Below, piece by piece: positions 36,430 to 46,397 of a DNA stretch of 64,000 nucleotides. This stretch comes from Galbibacter pacificus. Its GTDB lineage: Bacteria; Bacteroidota; Bacteroidia; Flavobacteriales; Flavobacteriaceae. The translations under genes were made by a program, and so were the position numbers. The DNA lies in contig NZ_JAQSVC010000004.1 in the NCBI RefSeq assembly GCF_029603165.1, positions 360,558-424,557 on the forward strand, given 5' to 3'. Below the pieces are notes generated by a model. That model made no database searches and was not told the origin of the DNA. It saw only the letters and a program-made list of their open reading frames with translations. Numbering within the stretch: the first letter of the stretch is position 1; each line of letters starts with the position of its first letter.

Positions 36430-37923
36430 CTATGTTTGTTTTGTAAGAAAGTTGGCTATTTTTCTATCGTTTGCCAGCCGTTGTATTTTGTTTTGTCCTC
36501 CAAGCTTGCCCTGCGACTTCATATAGGCCGTGAACGCTCCTTCTTTTAAGGCCGTTATTTTTAAGCGTTGCAATACCTTCCCCTGAATTAAATCGAAATA
36601 ATAACTGTTTTGCCGCTGAAGGGATTCATCTAATTTTTCGGCAAAACCATGCATGTTGGACGGCTGCCTTTCAAATTCAATAAACCATTCATGGTATGGC
36701 AGTTCTTCCCCTTCGGGCGTTATTTGCGGTGCCACGGTAAACTCGTTGATGGCAACATTAAATTGCTGGGTGGCCTCTTTCATGGCCTGCTCCACTTCTT
36801 TTGCAATCACGTGTTCGCCAAATGCCGATATAAAATGTTTTATCCTACCGGAAACAATTATGCGGTATGGCTTAACAGATGTAAACTGAACGGTATCGCC
36901 CAAATTATAGGCCCAAAGTCCGGCATTGGTAGAAATAATCATTACATAATTTACGCCAACCTCAACTTTTTCAATGGTAATGCGTTCCGGGTTTTCATCA
37001 AAAAATTCATCGGCTTTTACAAACTCATAAAAAATACCAGCGTTGAGCAACAAAAGCATGCCCTTTTCTTTTTGAGAATCCTGATAGGCAAAAAAGCCTT
37101 CACTGGCAGGAAAAAGTTCAATACTGTCTACTTTCCTTCCTATTAACGATTCGAATTTTGCTCGGTACGGTTCATAATTAACGCCTCCGTATATGAATAA
37201 ATTAAAGTTTTTAAATACTTCGCCTACTTTTTTTGAAGTTTTCTGCTGAATCTTTTCAAAATACATTTGCACCCACGATGGAATTCCACTTATTACCGTC
37301 ATGTTTTCCGGAAGCGTTTCCGTTACAATGGCATCGACCTTGGTTTCCCAATCGTCTATACAATTGGTCTCCCAGCTCGGCATTCTGTTTTTTTGAAGAT
37401 ATCCGGGCACATAATGCGCCACGATTCCTGAAAGGCGGCCTAATTTTATGCCGTTTTTTTCCTGAAGTACCGGGCTTCCCTGTAAAAAAATCATTTTCCC
37501 GTCAACAAAATCGGCATTTCCGGTTTCATGAATATAGCTTAAAATGGCATTTCGTGCTGCTTGGATATGCTGGGGCATCGATGCTTTGGTAATAGGAATA
37601 TATTTGGCTCCCGAAGTTGTCCCGGATGTTTTTGCAAAATAAATAGGCTTTCCCTTCCAGAGAATGTCCTTTTTGCCATTTACGGCACGCTCCACATACG
37701 GTTTTAGGTCTTCATAATCGCGAATGGGAACTTTTTTTGTAAAATCGTTATAGGTGGCAATTGCTGCAAACTGGTGATCCTTACCAAACTGTGTTTCCCG
37801 GGCCTGCTCAATAAGTTTTTTAAATACATGGTTTTGGGCAGCTACCGGATTTGTTATCCATTTTGTGTTTTTAAAATGAATGTACTTTGCAAATATTTTG
37901 GCTGCAAACGATTTAAGGCTCAT
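36430..37923 (-). CDS. GH3-family acyl-acid-amido synthetase-like protein
   Basis: A 497-residue member of the GH3 family, adenylating enzymes related to plant proteins that join auxin or jasmonate to amino acids. Visible adenylate-forming motifs include AKTSGTTSGAKYIPITK near residue 95 (phosphate loop), a mid-protein YGGVNYEPYRA, and the C-terminal GRIKHFISAFGEH. The bacterial substrate is unknown. It lies six bases after the M23 peptidase gene, so they form a unit. Confidence 0.87.
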   Translation of the reverse strand: MSLKSFAAKIFAKYIHFKNTKWITNPVAAQNHVFKKLIEQARETQFGKDHQFAAIATYNDFTKKVPIRDYEDLKPYVERAVNGKKDILWKGKPIYFAKTSGTTSGAKYIPITKASMPQHIQAARNAILSYIHETGNADFVDGKMIFLQGSPVLQEKNGIKLGRLSGIVAHYVPGYLQKNRMPSWETNCIDDWETKVDAIVTETLPENMTVISGIPSWVQMYFEKIQQKTSKKVGEVFKNFNLFIYGGVNYEPYRAKFESLIGRKVDSIELFPASEGFFAYQDSQKEKGMLLLLNAGIFYEFVKADEFFDENPERITIEKVEVGVNYVMIISTNAGLWAYNLGDTVQFTSVKPYRIIVSGRIKHFISAFGEHVIAKEVEQAMKEATQQFNVAINEFTVAPQITPEGEELPYHEWFIEFERQPSNMHGFAEKLDESLQRQNSYYFDLIQGKVLQRLKITALKEGAFTAYMKSQGKLGGQNKIQRLANDRKIANFLTKQT

Positions 37924-37929
37924 ATATTT

Positions 37930-38805
37930 TTATTGAAAATCTATGTAATTTGAAGGGTTTACCGGGTAGCCCTCGCTCCACAATTCAAAATGCAAATGGG
38001 GGCCCGTGGTAAGTTCTCCGGTATTGCCAATTATGGCGATTACCTGTCCCGCCTTGACCTGATCTCCTTGATGGACGCTCAATGCCGAATTGTGTTTGTA
38101 AACCGAAATTAACCCGGATTCGTGCTCTATTATACATACATATCCGGTTTCGGCAGTCCATTCGGCAAAAATTACCATTCCGTCGGCTACGGCCTTAATG
38201 GGCGTATCTTTTGGTGCTAAAATATCTACGGCATAATGTTTTTCTTGAATATTGTATTCTTGAGACAATGTTCCGTTGACCGGCGGAAAAAGGACAAAGT
38301 CTGAAGCACTTGTGGCCGATTGGAACAAATTGTATTTATCTTCCGTGGCAACGCGCTCCCTGAGTAGGGAATCTTGTTTGTTCGGACTCAAATTTGCGGT
38401 TATGGTATCCCTTTTAAATTCTTCAAACAACGAATCCTTATTAATTTCCTGTGTGTTTATTTCGCCTTTCAGTACTTTTTGGATTTTATCGTAATAAAGC
38501 TCATTGGCCCGTAAAGTGGCCGTAAGGGAATCGGTTTTATAAGTCAGGTCTATTGCCTGCCTTTTAAGGGCCGTAGACGAATATCCAGGTATGTATTCCC
38601 GCAATGGGGTAAAAGCAATAAGCAACGTTGTAAAAGCAATAAGAAAGACAGAGAAAAGTGTTCCAAGCACAAAAACATTGAGCCTGTTGAGTTTAAACGA
38701 AAGCTTCTCCTCAAAAGTATCCTCGTTTAAAATAACAAGCCTGTACTTGTGAAGCAGTTTCTTTTTAATCTGCTTTCTTTTTCTCTTTTTCTTCTTTTGT
38801 ATCAT
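37930..38805 (-). CDS. M23 family metallopeptidase (intact LytM)
   Basis: A 291-residue membrane-anchored endopeptidase: a very basic cytoplasmic start (MIQKKKKRKRKQIKKK), one span near residues 45-67, a coiled region, and an M23 domain at about 185-290. Zinc ligands look complete: His and Asp in KHYAVDI and the HLHFEL pair, so unlike the EnvC-like protein at 8400 it should cut peptidoglycan cross-links. ATG 38805 replaces a TTG at 38814. Operon with the GH3-like gene and divergent from tatA. Confidence 0.9.
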   Translation of the reverse strand: MIQKKKKRKRKQIKKKLLHKYRLVILNEDTFEEKLSFKLNRLNVFVLGTLFSVFLIAFTTLLIAFTPLREYIPGYSSTALKRQAIDLTYKTDSLTATLRANELYYDKIQKVLKGEINTQEINKDSLFEEFKRDTITANLSPNKQDSLLRERVATEDKYNLFQSATSASDFVLFPPVNGTLSQEYNIQEKHYAVDILAPKDTPIKAVADGMVIFAEWTAETGYVCIIEHESGLISVYKHNSALSVHQGDQVKAGQVIAIIGNTGELTTGPHLHFELWSEGYPVNPSNYIDFQ

Positions 38806-38957
38806 TAAGGGCAAATATAATTATTAGCACCTTTTATATACATGAATTTGTTTTTTTTTAACGCTACTGAAGTTTACTTTTGCCTACATTTAAACTTGCA
38901 AAGTGGTAAAAGTGATGATTTTAAGAAAAAAGATGGTTTTTTGTATACATTTCTTAT

Positions 38958-38965
38958 TACCTTTG
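38958..38965 (+). promoter_or_regulatory. TAnnTTTG promoter element of tatA
   Basis: TACCTTTG, a full match, 20 bases before the tatA ATG. The upstream TTG at 38941 is too close, so the -33 element is uncertain. Confidence 0.5.
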
Positions 38966-38985
38966 TTGTCTAAAATTTATTTAAA

Positions 38986-39180
38986 ATGATATCATTAAAC
39001 ATTTTACTAGGAATTGTTGGTCCATGGCAAATAGCAATTGTTGTTATTTTAGTACTCCTTTTGTTCGGGGGAAAGAAAATACCGGAATTGATGCGTGGTC
39101 TTGGTAGCGGTATCAAAGAATTTAAAGATGCCTCAAAAGAAGAAGAATCAAATGTTGATCAGAAAAAAGAAAATAACTAA
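38986..39180 (+). CDS. tatA: Twin-arginine translocase subunit TatA/TatE
   Basis: A 64-residue protein with one N-terminal membrane helix (GPWQIAIVVILVLLLFGGKK) and the Tat amphipathic hinge IPELMRGLGSGIKEFKDA followed by an acidic/lysine tail. TatA forms the pore that moves folded proteins across the inner membrane. A likely Tat substrate in this window is the lipoprotein at 48109-48663. Single-gene transcript with its own promoter and terminator; no tatC nearby. Confidence 0.93.
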   Translation: MISLNILLGIVGPWQIAIVVILVLLLFGGKKIPELMRGLGSGIKEFKDASKEEESNVDQKKENN

Positions 39181-39214
39181 TACATACCGTTAGTTGTTTT
39201 TTAAAATATGATTT

Positions 39215-39260
39215 AATCAAAAAGCCCATTTGCGATAAATTGCAAATGGGCTTTTTGATT
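39215..39260. terminator. Strong bidirectional terminator between tatA and DUF4837
   Basis: Nineteen perfect pairs from AATCAAAAAGCCCATTTGC and its complement around an eight-base loop, between convergent genes. Confidence 0.92.
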
Positions 39261-39277
39261 TATTTTCATAAAAGGTT

Positions 39278-40285
39278 TTATTTTTCGGCTTTTGCCAATT
39301 CCCCTTTGTCTTTATCGTCAAACTTAAGGGTTTTTAAAATGGCCTCCAGTTCAAACATATAATCACGTTTATTGGTGGACGGCGCAAAGGTAAACCCTTC
39401 AATTACCAGTAAACGGTTGTTCGGTTTGTCTTCAACAATGTAGTTAATAAACGGGCCGGCCATCATAAAGTTTTTTACTTCCCACATCCCTTTTGTCTCT
39501 ATGGCGTTCCTTCCGGCAATCTTTGCACTAAAAACATAAGGTGCATATGCTTTTTCGGTAATCATGTACATTCCTTCTTCCCTTCCGGGGACGTATTTTT
39601 GACCAATAGAATCGCGCATTTTAATAATGGCATCGACTCTTGTAGAATCGTTCGGTATGCTGTTTAGAGGCATTTCGTATACCAAAATATTCATGGTTCC
39701 CTTGCGTATTTGCCTTTCTATCCAGAAAAAGTTGTTCTCCTGTTTGGCAATTTTATAAATAGAGGGCATTGTGAGGGAAACCCCCAATTCTTCTTTCAAG
39801 GCCGTTTCCCTGTTAAGGGACCTTGTAAAGCGCTCTTGGCTTTCGCGGATGTCGTTCTTTTTAAAGGAAGCTATTATTTCTGGTGCCGTTTTGGCTACTT
39901 CCGCAATAAGTTCATCTTCGGTAGGGGCTTTAACAATGCCCACTTTTTGGGGCTTTGCATATAAGTCGTCTTTTATTCCGGCTACTTTAGAAGAATCTTT
40001 TTGCACCAATAGGATATTACGGCTATTTCTGGCAAAATCGGTAAATACTTCCGGGGGCATTTGGTGGATAGAGAAAAGCGGTTCTTCCCATGGAAGTCCA
40101 TCTACGGCGGCAGCATAGTATTTTCTTATAGAATCTCCTACCCTGCCTTTCCACATGTTGTTGTCTATTACTATTGCCAAGGTATTGATGGCCCCCACAG
40201 AATCCGGAAGGTATTTTTCCTGCTTTTTGTCTTTGCAAGACAACACTAGCAAAAATACCAGGCATCCCATTAAAAGTTTTTTCAT
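39278..40285 (-). CDS. DUF4837 lipoprotein
   Basis: A 335-residue lipoprotein (MKKLLMGCLVFLLVLSCK, lipid-anchored Cys17) matching DUF4837 of Bacteroidetes (NMWKGRVGDSIRKYYAAAVD). Function unknown. It lies 19 bases after the LysM transglycosylase gene and is probably co-transcribed, suggesting a wall-related role. Confidence 0.85.
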   Translation of the reverse strand: MKKLLMGCLVFLLVLSCKDKKQEKYLPDSVGAINTLAIVIDNNMWKGRVGDSIRKYYAAAVDGLPWEEPLFSIHQMPPEVFTDFARNSRNILLVQKDSSKVAGIKDDLYAKPQKVGIVKAPTEDELIAEVAKTAPEIIASFKKNDIRESQERFTRSLNRETALKEELGVSLTMPSIYKIAKQENNFFWIERQIRKGTMNILVYEMPLNSIPNDSTRVDAIIKMRDSIGQKYVPGREEGMYMITEKAYAPYVFSAKIAGRNAIETKGMWEVKNFMMAGPFINYIVEDKPNNRLLVIEGFTFAPSTNKRDYMFELEAILKTLKFDDKDKGELAKAEK

Positions 40286-40304
40286 TGTTTCAGGTTTTTT
40301 GTCA

Positions 40305-41891
40305 TTAACATTTACATAGCACGAGTTTGGTGCCGGGTGTTAATTTACTACCGCTAATATCGTTCCATTCTTGGATATTTTTAATAGAAATTCCTGGAAA
40401 TTTTCTGGAGATGCTCCAAAGAGAGTCGCCACTGCGTACAATATATTCTTTTTGAGCCGTTTGGCTTGTCCTGCTTTTTGCTTGTTTTGTAGTTGCCGCA
40501 ATGGGCTTTTTAGGGTAAATAATTAGTCGTTGGCCCACACGGATATTATTGTTTCTCAATCCGTTCCAACGTTTAAGCTCGCTAACGCGCACCCCATATT
40601 TTTCGGCTATTTTACCAAGATAGTCGCCACTCTTTACACGGTACCGTATTTGCGCACTTGTTTCTACCAATTGTGGCAATGGTTTTTCTTTTTTCTCAAG
40701 TTCTTTGGCCACGCGCGAATAGATGGTATCTTCGTTGGCTACAAAACGACCAATGGCTTTCCTTGGAAGTCTTAAGGCGTAGCCTTCATCGTCTATGTAG
40801 GGGATAATGTCCAGCTTATAGGAAGGGTTGAAAAATTGCACTTGTTCCCTGTCAATTTGTAAATATTCTGAAATTTGATCGAAAGTGATTAGTTTCTTTA
40901 CATGGACAGTATCTGTTTCAAAATAATAGCCGCCCTCTTCTGATGCAAAATCATTAAAGCCGTGTTCTTTGGCATATTCCATAATATACATGGTAGCCAA
41001 AAAGGCGGGCACATACCCAGCAGTTTCACGGGGCAGGAACGGCCTGATATTCCAGTAATTGCTATAGCCGCCACTTCTTCTAATGGCTTTGTTAACATTT
41101 CCGGGGCCCGAATTATAGGCTGCCAATGCCAGATCCCAATCGCCAAACATTTCGTAGAGTTTCCCTAAATATTTACAGGCGGCCTCGGTAGACTTTATGG
41201 GGTCACTGCGCTCATCTACATAACTGCTAACATCCAATCCGTACATTTTTCCGGTAGGGAACATAAACTGCCAAATCCCGGTCGCGCCAACTCTTGATTT
41301 TGCCTTTGGGTTTAAAGCCGACTCAATAACCGCCAGGTATTTAATTTCCAAAGGAATATCGTAATTGTCCAATTGCTGTTCAAATAGCGGGAAATAAAAC
41401 TTGCTCCTGGCCATGACGCGGGTAAGGAATTCCCGCTTGTTTTTTAAAAACATTTTTATAACACTTTCCAAAGAGGGGTTGTATTCCACATTGAAAGGCG
41501 TTTTCTGGTTAAGCTTTGCCAACCTGGCCTTTAAAGTGTCTGTTGGCAAATCTATGTATTCTATTGGTTGGTAATCAAGGTTTGTTATATCTTGATAAAT
41601 GGTATCGTAAAGACCGGAGGCTAGGAATTCGTTTAGCCACATGCTATCTATTTTTTTAGCCTGCGGATGGTCTGCATATCCATAAATAGCCGTTTGCTTC
41701 TGTAAAGTATAGCGTTTTCCGTCTATTGTTACAGAATCTAAATCTTTTAGTAAATCATCTTCAACAATGCTCGTGGTATCGCTGGATACTTCCAGCTCTT
41801 TATCATTACGCTGCGTTGTTGGTACTAGTTGCTGGGCAAAGGCGAGGGAGCCAAAAGCACTGAATAACAGTGCCACACATACATGCTTCAT
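40305..41891 (-). CDS. MltD-like lytic transglycosylase with LysM domains
   Basis: A 528-residue periplasmic enzyme that cleaves the glycan strand of peptidoglycan with formation of 1,6-anhydro ends. It has a signal peptide (cleavage near FAQQ, residue 20), a goose-lysozyme-type domain with the catalytic Glu in IESALNPKAKS near residue 190 followed by VGATGIWQFM and AAYNSGPGNVNKAI, and two C-terminal LysM domains (about 420-465 and 484-527) that bind the glycan. The order matches MltD. Confidence 0.92.
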   Translation of the reverse strand: MKHVCVALLFSAFGSLAFAQQLVPTTQRNDKELEVSSDTTSIVEDDLLKDLDSVTIDGKRYTLQKQTAIYGYADHPQAKKIDSMWLNEFLASGLYDTIYQDITNLDYQPIEYIDLPTDTLKARLAKLNQKTPFNVEYNPSLESVIKMFLKNKREFLTRVMARSKFYFPLFEQQLDNYDIPLEIKYLAVIESALNPKAKSRVGATGIWQFMFPTGKMYGLDVSSYVDERSDPIKSTEAACKYLGKLYEMFGDWDLALAAYNSGPGNVNKAIRRSGGYSNYWNIRPFLPRETAGYVPAFLATMYIMEYAKEHGFNDFASEEGGYYFETDTVHVKKLITFDQISEYLQIDREQVQFFNPSYKLDIIPYIDDEGYALRLPRKAIGRFVANEDTIYSRVAKELEKKEKPLPQLVETSAQIRYRVKSGDYLGKIAEKYGVRVSELKRWNGLRNNNIRVGQRLIIYPKKPIAATTKQAKSRTSQTAQKEYIVRSGDSLWSISRKFPGISIKNIQEWNDISGSKLTPGTKLVLCKC

Positions 41892-41979
41892 GAATCAATA
41901 TAAATTTACTTTTGGACGAACAATCTGTAAAAGTCGTATTTTTTTGAAAAAAAATCGCATCAATTTTGTTAAAAAAAGA

Positions 41980-42006
41980 AAGTCCTTCAAAAAAATTGAA
42001 GGACTT
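41980..42006 (-). terminator. Terminator of pgk
   Basis: AAGTCCTTCAA / TTGAAGGACTT with a five-base loop and a T-run on the minus strand, 29 bases past the pgk stop. Confidence 0.85.
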
Positions 42007-42034
42007 GTATTATTTTTATGTAAAATTTCTTTCC

Positions 42035-43225
42035 TTACGCAAGAATAGCAGCAATTCCGGGCAATGTTTTCCCTTCTAAGCTTTCCAGCATTGCACCACC
42101 GCCAGTCGATACGTAACTTACTTTATTTTCGAAGCCAAATTGTTTTACCGCCGCAACAGAATCTCCTCCGCCAACAAGGGAAAAAGCCCCGTTTTTGGTA
42201 GCTTCCTCTATAAATTTACCAATGGCTATGGTTCCTTTTGAAAAAGTTTCCATCTCGAAAACGCCGATCGGGCCATTCCAAAGAATGGTTTTTGATTGTA
42301 AAATAACTTCTTTGAAATTCTCTAATGTTTTAGGCCCGGCATCAAGCCCTTGCCAACCATCGGGAATTTCGTTTACCGGAGTTATTTGCGTTTCTGCATC
42401 ATTGTTAAAATCATCGGCGGCAATTACATCAACCGGCAAATGTACTTTTACACCTTTGGCCTCGGCTTCTTTTAAAATGCTCAACGCAAGTTCTTGTTTA
42501 TCGTCTTCGCAAATGGAATCCCCTATTTTGCCGCCCTGGGCTTTTATAAACGTATAGGTCATTCCTCCGCCAATAATCAAATGATCTACTTTGTCTAATA
42601 TATTTTCAATGATGGTAATTTTTGAAGATACCTTAGAGCCCCCTAAAATTGCCGTTACCGGTTTTTCGCCCGTTTCCATTACTTTTTTAATAGCTTCAAT
42701 TTCTTTTGCCAGCAGATACCCAAAGCATTTGTTCTGCCCAAAATATTTAGCAACGACCGTTGTGGAAGCATGTGCGCGGTGTGCAGTGCCAAAGGCATCG
42801 TTCACATAGATATCGCCCAATTTTGAAAGCTGCTCGGCAAAGGCCTCATCTCCTTTTTCCTCTTCCGCATGAAAACGGAGGTTTTCCAGCAATAAAACTT
42901 CTCCCGGCTCCAGGCTTGCTACCGCTTCTTCGGCTTTTCTTCCAATAGACTTGTCTACAAATTTTACCTGAACGCCAATTATTTCAGAAGCTTTTGCCAC
43001 TAAGTGCTTCAAAGACATATCGTCTCTTGCTTCGCCTTTTGGCCTTCCTAAATGGCTCATTAATACAGCGCTTCCGCCGTCTTCCAAAATTTTTATAATG
43101 GTCGGTTTGGCCGCTTCGATCCGTGTGGCGTCTGTTACGTTAAAATCGGCATCCAATGGTACGTTAAAATCTACACGGACAAGTGCTTTTTTATTTTCAA
43201 AATTAAAATCGTCTATCGTCTTCAT
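42035..43225 (-). CDS. pgk: Phosphoglycerate kinase
   Basis: A 396-residue glycolytic enzyme that makes ATP and 3-phosphoglycerate from 1,3-bisphosphoglycerate. The N-terminal signature [14 protein letters not shown] and the basic patch MSHLGRPKG bind the sugar acid; the ATP site has [16 protein letters not shown] and the C-terminal loop [13 protein letters not shown]. Length and motifs are complete. Monocistronic with its own terminator. Confidence 0.98.
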   Translation of the reverse strand: MKTIDDFNFENKKALVRVDFNVPLDADFNVTDATRIEAAKPTIIKILEDGGSAVLMSHLGRPKGEARDDMSLKHLVAKASEIIGVQVKFVDKSIGRKAEEAVASLEPGEVLLLENLRFHAEEEKGDEAFAEQLSKLGDIYVNDAFGTAHRAHASTTVVAKYFGQNKCFGYLLAKEIEAIKKVMETGEKPVTAILGGSKVSSKITIIENILDKVDHLIIGGGMTYTFIKAQGGKIGDSICEDDKQELALSILKEAEAKGVKVHLPVDVIAADDFNNDAETQITPVNEIPDGWQGLDAGPKTLENFKEVILQSKTILWNGPIGVFEMETFSKGTIAIGKFIEEATKNGAFSLVGGGDSVAAVKQFGFENKVSYVSTGGGAMLESLEGKTLPGIAAILA

Positions 43226-43420
43226 TATATACTAAGGTTAATTAAGCCGCTAATTTAATTATTTATGGGAAGGTAAGAAAAGAATGCGTGTTATATAAAG
43301 TTAAAACGGCATTAAATTTGTTGATTCCCGGCACCGTTAACGTTTAAGGTGCTTTTTAAAGCAAATAACACTTGTACAAACAAACAAGAAAGGTTACTTT
43401 CACGGCATAAAGTTGTTTGT

Positions 43421-44569
43421 ATGCTATTCAGCGAAGTTTTAGGCCAGCCACACATAAAAAAGCATTTAACATACAGTGCCGATAATGGCCGTATCCCGCA
43501 CGCACAGCTTTTTGTAGGAGCAGAAGGAAGCGGTGTTTTGCCCATGGCCGTAGCTTATGCACAATATGTTCTGTGTAAAAATACCGGAGCCGAAAACAAT
43601 ACGGGAAATGCTTCCTGCAATTTAAAGTTCGACCACCTATCTCATCCCGACCTGCATTTTGCCTTTCCGGTGGCGGCCAACGGAAAAATAAAGAAAAACC
43701 CCGTAAGCAGTCATTTTTTGGAAGAATGGCGCACATTTATAAAAGAACAGCCGTACGGAAATCTTTTTGACTGGTACCAAATACTGGAAATTGAAAACAA
43801 ACAAGGCCAGATTGGGGTAGATGAAGCGCAGGATATTGTAAAGTCGCTTTCTTTAAAAGCCTATGAAGGCGGTTATAAAGCCATGATTATCTGGATGGCC
43901 GACAAAATGAATACCGCTGCGGCCAACAAATTACTGAAACTTATTGAAGAACCACCCAATAAAACCTTTTTCATTTTAATTGCCGAAGACGAAGAGCAGA
44001 TAATACAAACCATACGCTCCCGTTGCCAACTATTGCATTTTCCGCCACTGGCAGAAGCTGTAATTACCGATGCGCTGCAAAAAAAAGGCCTGGATGAAAA
44101 CACGGCCCTAAAAATAGCACACCAGGCCAACGGAAATTATAACAAAGCAATTGATTTGGTAAACCGCGATTCGGAAGATCTGGTGTTCGAGAAATGGTTT
44201 GTTCTTTGGGTACGAAGCGCCTTTAAGGCACGCGGAAACAAGGCGGTTATTCACGATCTGCTTTTATGGAGTGACGAAGTGGCCAAAACGGGACGTGAAA
44301 CGCAAAAAAAGTTCCTTCAGTTTTGCATGGATGTCTTCCGCCAGGCAATGCTTGTTAACTATCAAGCCCAGCAATTGGCTTTTATGGATTTTTCTGCCGA
44401 AAACTTTCAACTGGAAAAATTTGCGCCTTTTGTGCACGGAGGCAATATTTTAGAAATTACCCGTGAATTGGAAGATGCTATTTATCATGTGGAACGAAAC
44501 GGAAACGGCAAAATAATTTTTACCGACCTTTCCATAAAATTAACCCGGTTGCTACATGCCAAGGAGTGA
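43421..44569 (+). CDS. holB: DNA polymerase III delta' subunit
   Basis: A 382-residue clamp-loader subunit of the AAA+ fold. Visible features are the N-terminal EVLGQPHIKKHLTYSADNGR and PHAQLFVGAEGSG, a P-loop position without the catalytic lysine (normal for delta', which does not hydrolyse ATP), the sensor region KAMIIWMADKMNTAAANKLL and EEPPNKTFFIL. The Cys residues of the usual zinc module are reduced to two. ATG 43421 is used; the frame opens at 43349 but the extra residues do not fit the family. Confidence 0.9.
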   Translation: MLFSEVLGQPHIKKHLTYSADNGRIPHAQLFVGAEGSGVLPMAVAYAQYVLCKNTGAENNTGNASCNLKFDHLSHPDLHFAFPVAANGKIKKNPVSSHFLEEWRTFIKEQPYGNLFDWYQILEIENKQGQIGVDEAQDIVKSLSLKAYEGGYKAMIIWMADKMNTAAANKLLKLIEEPPNKTFFILIAEDEEQIIQTIRSRCQLLHFPPLAEAVITDALQKKGLDENTALKIAHQANGNYNKAIDLVNRDSEDLVFEKWFVLWVRSAFKARGNKAVIHDLLLWSDEVAKTGRETQKKFLQFCMDVFRQAMLVNYQAQQLAFMDFSAENFQLEKFAPFVHGGNILEITRELEDAIYHVERNGNGKIIFTDLSIKLTRLLHAKE

Positions 44570-44615
44570 ATTAGATTGGTAAGAATGGTAGATGTTGTTA
44601 GACAAGTTAGATTGA

Positions 44616-45038
44616 TTAGATTGCGGTTTTTCCTTTTAAGTAGGTTTCTGGTGTAAAGACTGAAAGCCGGCTTTTTTTAAAGTCCTTTATATTTCTGGTC
44701 AGGATAATTTTGATCGCTTTGTTTTCTATTGCAGAAAAATTCTGCAATGCATCTTCAACATCTTTGAATTCGGAGTTAAGTGCCTTTAAAACAACATTTT
44801 TATCAATTTCAATGATGTCGACAATCGTTAAAAGTTGCTTTATCTTCGTTATAGTTATATCGTGTCTTGCTGCTTTTCTAAGCAAATAATATACATTGGA
44901 AATTATCACAGGAGTGGTATACCCTTCCAATTGTTTTTCTGCACAGCCGTTTAATATTCGAGTTGCATATTTTGAAAATGGTTTTCGATCAAAAAAGAAG
45001 TCCATTAAAACATCTGTATCAATTAGAGCCTTATCCAT
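44616..45038 (-). CDS. PIN-domain toxin (VapC-like)
   Basis: A 140-residue PIN-domain nuclease. The first acidic residue is in ALIDTDVLMDFF (Asp7), others in EFKDVEDALQN near residue 95 and ILTRNIKDFKKS near residue 117. This set builds the metal site of VapC-type RNases that cleave tRNA or mRNA. The start codon is directly next to the stop of the antitoxin gene (TAA then ATG), the usual coupled layout. The toxin frame is intact while its antitoxin appears frameshifted. Confidence 0.82.
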   Translation of the reverse strand: MDKALIDTDVLMDFFFDRKPFSKYATRILNGCAEKQLEGYTTPVIISNVYYLLRKAARHDITITKIKQLLTIVDIIEIDKNVVLKALNSEFKDVEDALQNFSAIENKAIKIILTRNIKDFKKSRLSVFTPETYLKGKTAI

Positions 45039-45291
45039 TTATAAATATTTTTTCTCTATACGATTTCTAAGTTCCTTCTTGTAATCCATATCCTTCGGCA
45101 TTTTAAAAGACCCTTTTAAAGACGCCACCATTGCATTTAAATTTTCGCCTTCATCTTTTTGCTCCTTTTTCAGTAAGCATTTTTAAATAATTTTCAATGA
45201 TATCCGATAAACTTCTATTTTTTTCTTTTGCATAATTTTTGGCGCGTTCAATTATTTCTTTTTCAATTGTTAATGTCAACTTGGTGTTCAT
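45039..45291 (-). pseudogene. Ribbon-helix-helix-type antitoxin gene with +1 frameshift
   Basis: The ATG at 45291 opens MNTKLTLTIEKEIIERAKNY, the start of the DUF6364/CopG-like antitoxin family. The frame then stops after LKMLTEKGAKR at 45151. Shifting at the A5 run in CTGAAAAAGG restores an open frame reading EQKDEGENLNAMVASLKGSF and KMPKDMDYKKELRN, up to a TAA immediately before the toxin ATG. The intact gene would need one fewer A. It may be a decayed antitoxin, a phase-variable tract, or a sequencing error in a homopolymer. A shortened 46-residue DNA-binding protein could still be made. Confidence 0.75.
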
Positions 45292-45501
45292 AATAATAGC
45301 ATTGTAAATTACGCTTGCAAAGACAAGAAATAAATCCACAACACGTGCTATTCATTTTTCATGCACACGTGCTTTGTTAAACATCTCTTAAACTTTTAAT
45401 GATGAAAATATATTTACTGTAAATTACGATTTTAATCGCATTTTTAGTTTTTCATCAATAAATTATGCGTGTAACCAACAATCAACACAAAACTTAATAA
45501 A

Positions 45502-46395
45502 ATGAACACCCTATTAAAATTACGCTTGCTTTTGCTAATCGCTTCCACTTCAACCTATTTAAACGCACAAAATAACATCCAATTGCAACAAATGGCCGAT
45601 GCCGACCAAAAAGCACGAATGAACACTTTCGCCGCCGGGGATTGGAAGGCCTTAATTGAACAGGACAGCATTAGAAGAACAAAAGTTTACAAGCTGTTAA
45701 AAGACGGAAAAGTTAAAACCGCTCAAGATTACCTCAATGCCGGGATTATCTTTCAGCACGGAAACGACACCATTGCTTCTAAAATGGCCGTTACCTGCTT
45801 TGATAAGGCCATTAATATGGATCCCTCGCTTAACAGATGGTGGTATGCGGCTGCGGTGGACAGAGACTTGATGAGAAGGGGAGCGCCGCAAATCTATGGT
45901 ACGCAATATGTACAAACAGATGATGGAAACGGGAATACCATAATGGCGCAATACAAAACCGACACCACCAAAGTAACCGACGAAGAACGCCAGTATTATT
46001 ATGTGCCAACGCTCGCAGAGCAAAGAGAAAAGCACCGACAAATGAAATTAAAGCAAGTGGGCACTTTTTACAAGGAAACCAATTCCATCGACAAAACCAT
46101 AACATTAATTAAAACTGAATTTGAAAAAGGGGATGAAGCGACCTATAACGTGTCTGAAAACATGCTGAACATGCTTGGGTACAATTTAATGAACCAGGAC
46201 AAAAATGAAGAAGCCCTAAAAATATTTACAATCAATACCGAACTCTATCCCGAAGCTGCCAATACATACGACAGCCTGGGCGAATGCTTATTAAAGCTGG
46301 GAAAAACAGGCCAAGGCATACAGGCCTATAAAAAGGCACTTGAATTAAACCCTGAAAATGACAATGCCAGGAAAATTATTGAAGCGCACCCGTAA
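45502..46395 (+). CDS. Secreted tetratricopeptide-repeat protein
   Basis: A 297-residue protein with a signal peptide (cleavage near YLNAQ, residue 22), a middle region rich in charged residues with ITMDPSLNRWW-like helices, and two clear TPR units near the C-terminus (LYPEAANTYDSLGECLLKLG and a copy ending ALELNPENDNA). No enzyme domain is seen. It is convergent with the GMC oxidoreductase gene. Confidence 0.78.
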   Translation: MNTLLKLRLLLLIASTSTYLNAQNNIQLQQMADADQKARMNTFAAGDWKALIEQDSIRRTKVYKLLKDGKVKTAQDYLNAGIIFQHGNDTIASKMAVTCFDKAINMDPSLNRWWYAAAVDRDLMRRGAPQIYGTQYVQTDDGNGNTIMAQYKTDTTKVTDEERQYYYVPTLAEQREKHRQMKLKQVGTFYKETNSIDKTITLIKTEFEKGDEATYNVSENMLNMLGYNLMNQDKNEEALKIFTINTELYPEAANTYDSLGECLLKLGKTGQGIQAYKKALELNPENDNARKIIEAHP

Positions 46396-46397
46396 AA

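Noticed and set aside
44570..44615. Several TTAGATTG-like repeats after holB
   Set aside because: Short and irregular; spacing shows no consistent unit, so it is not called a repeat array or CRISPR.
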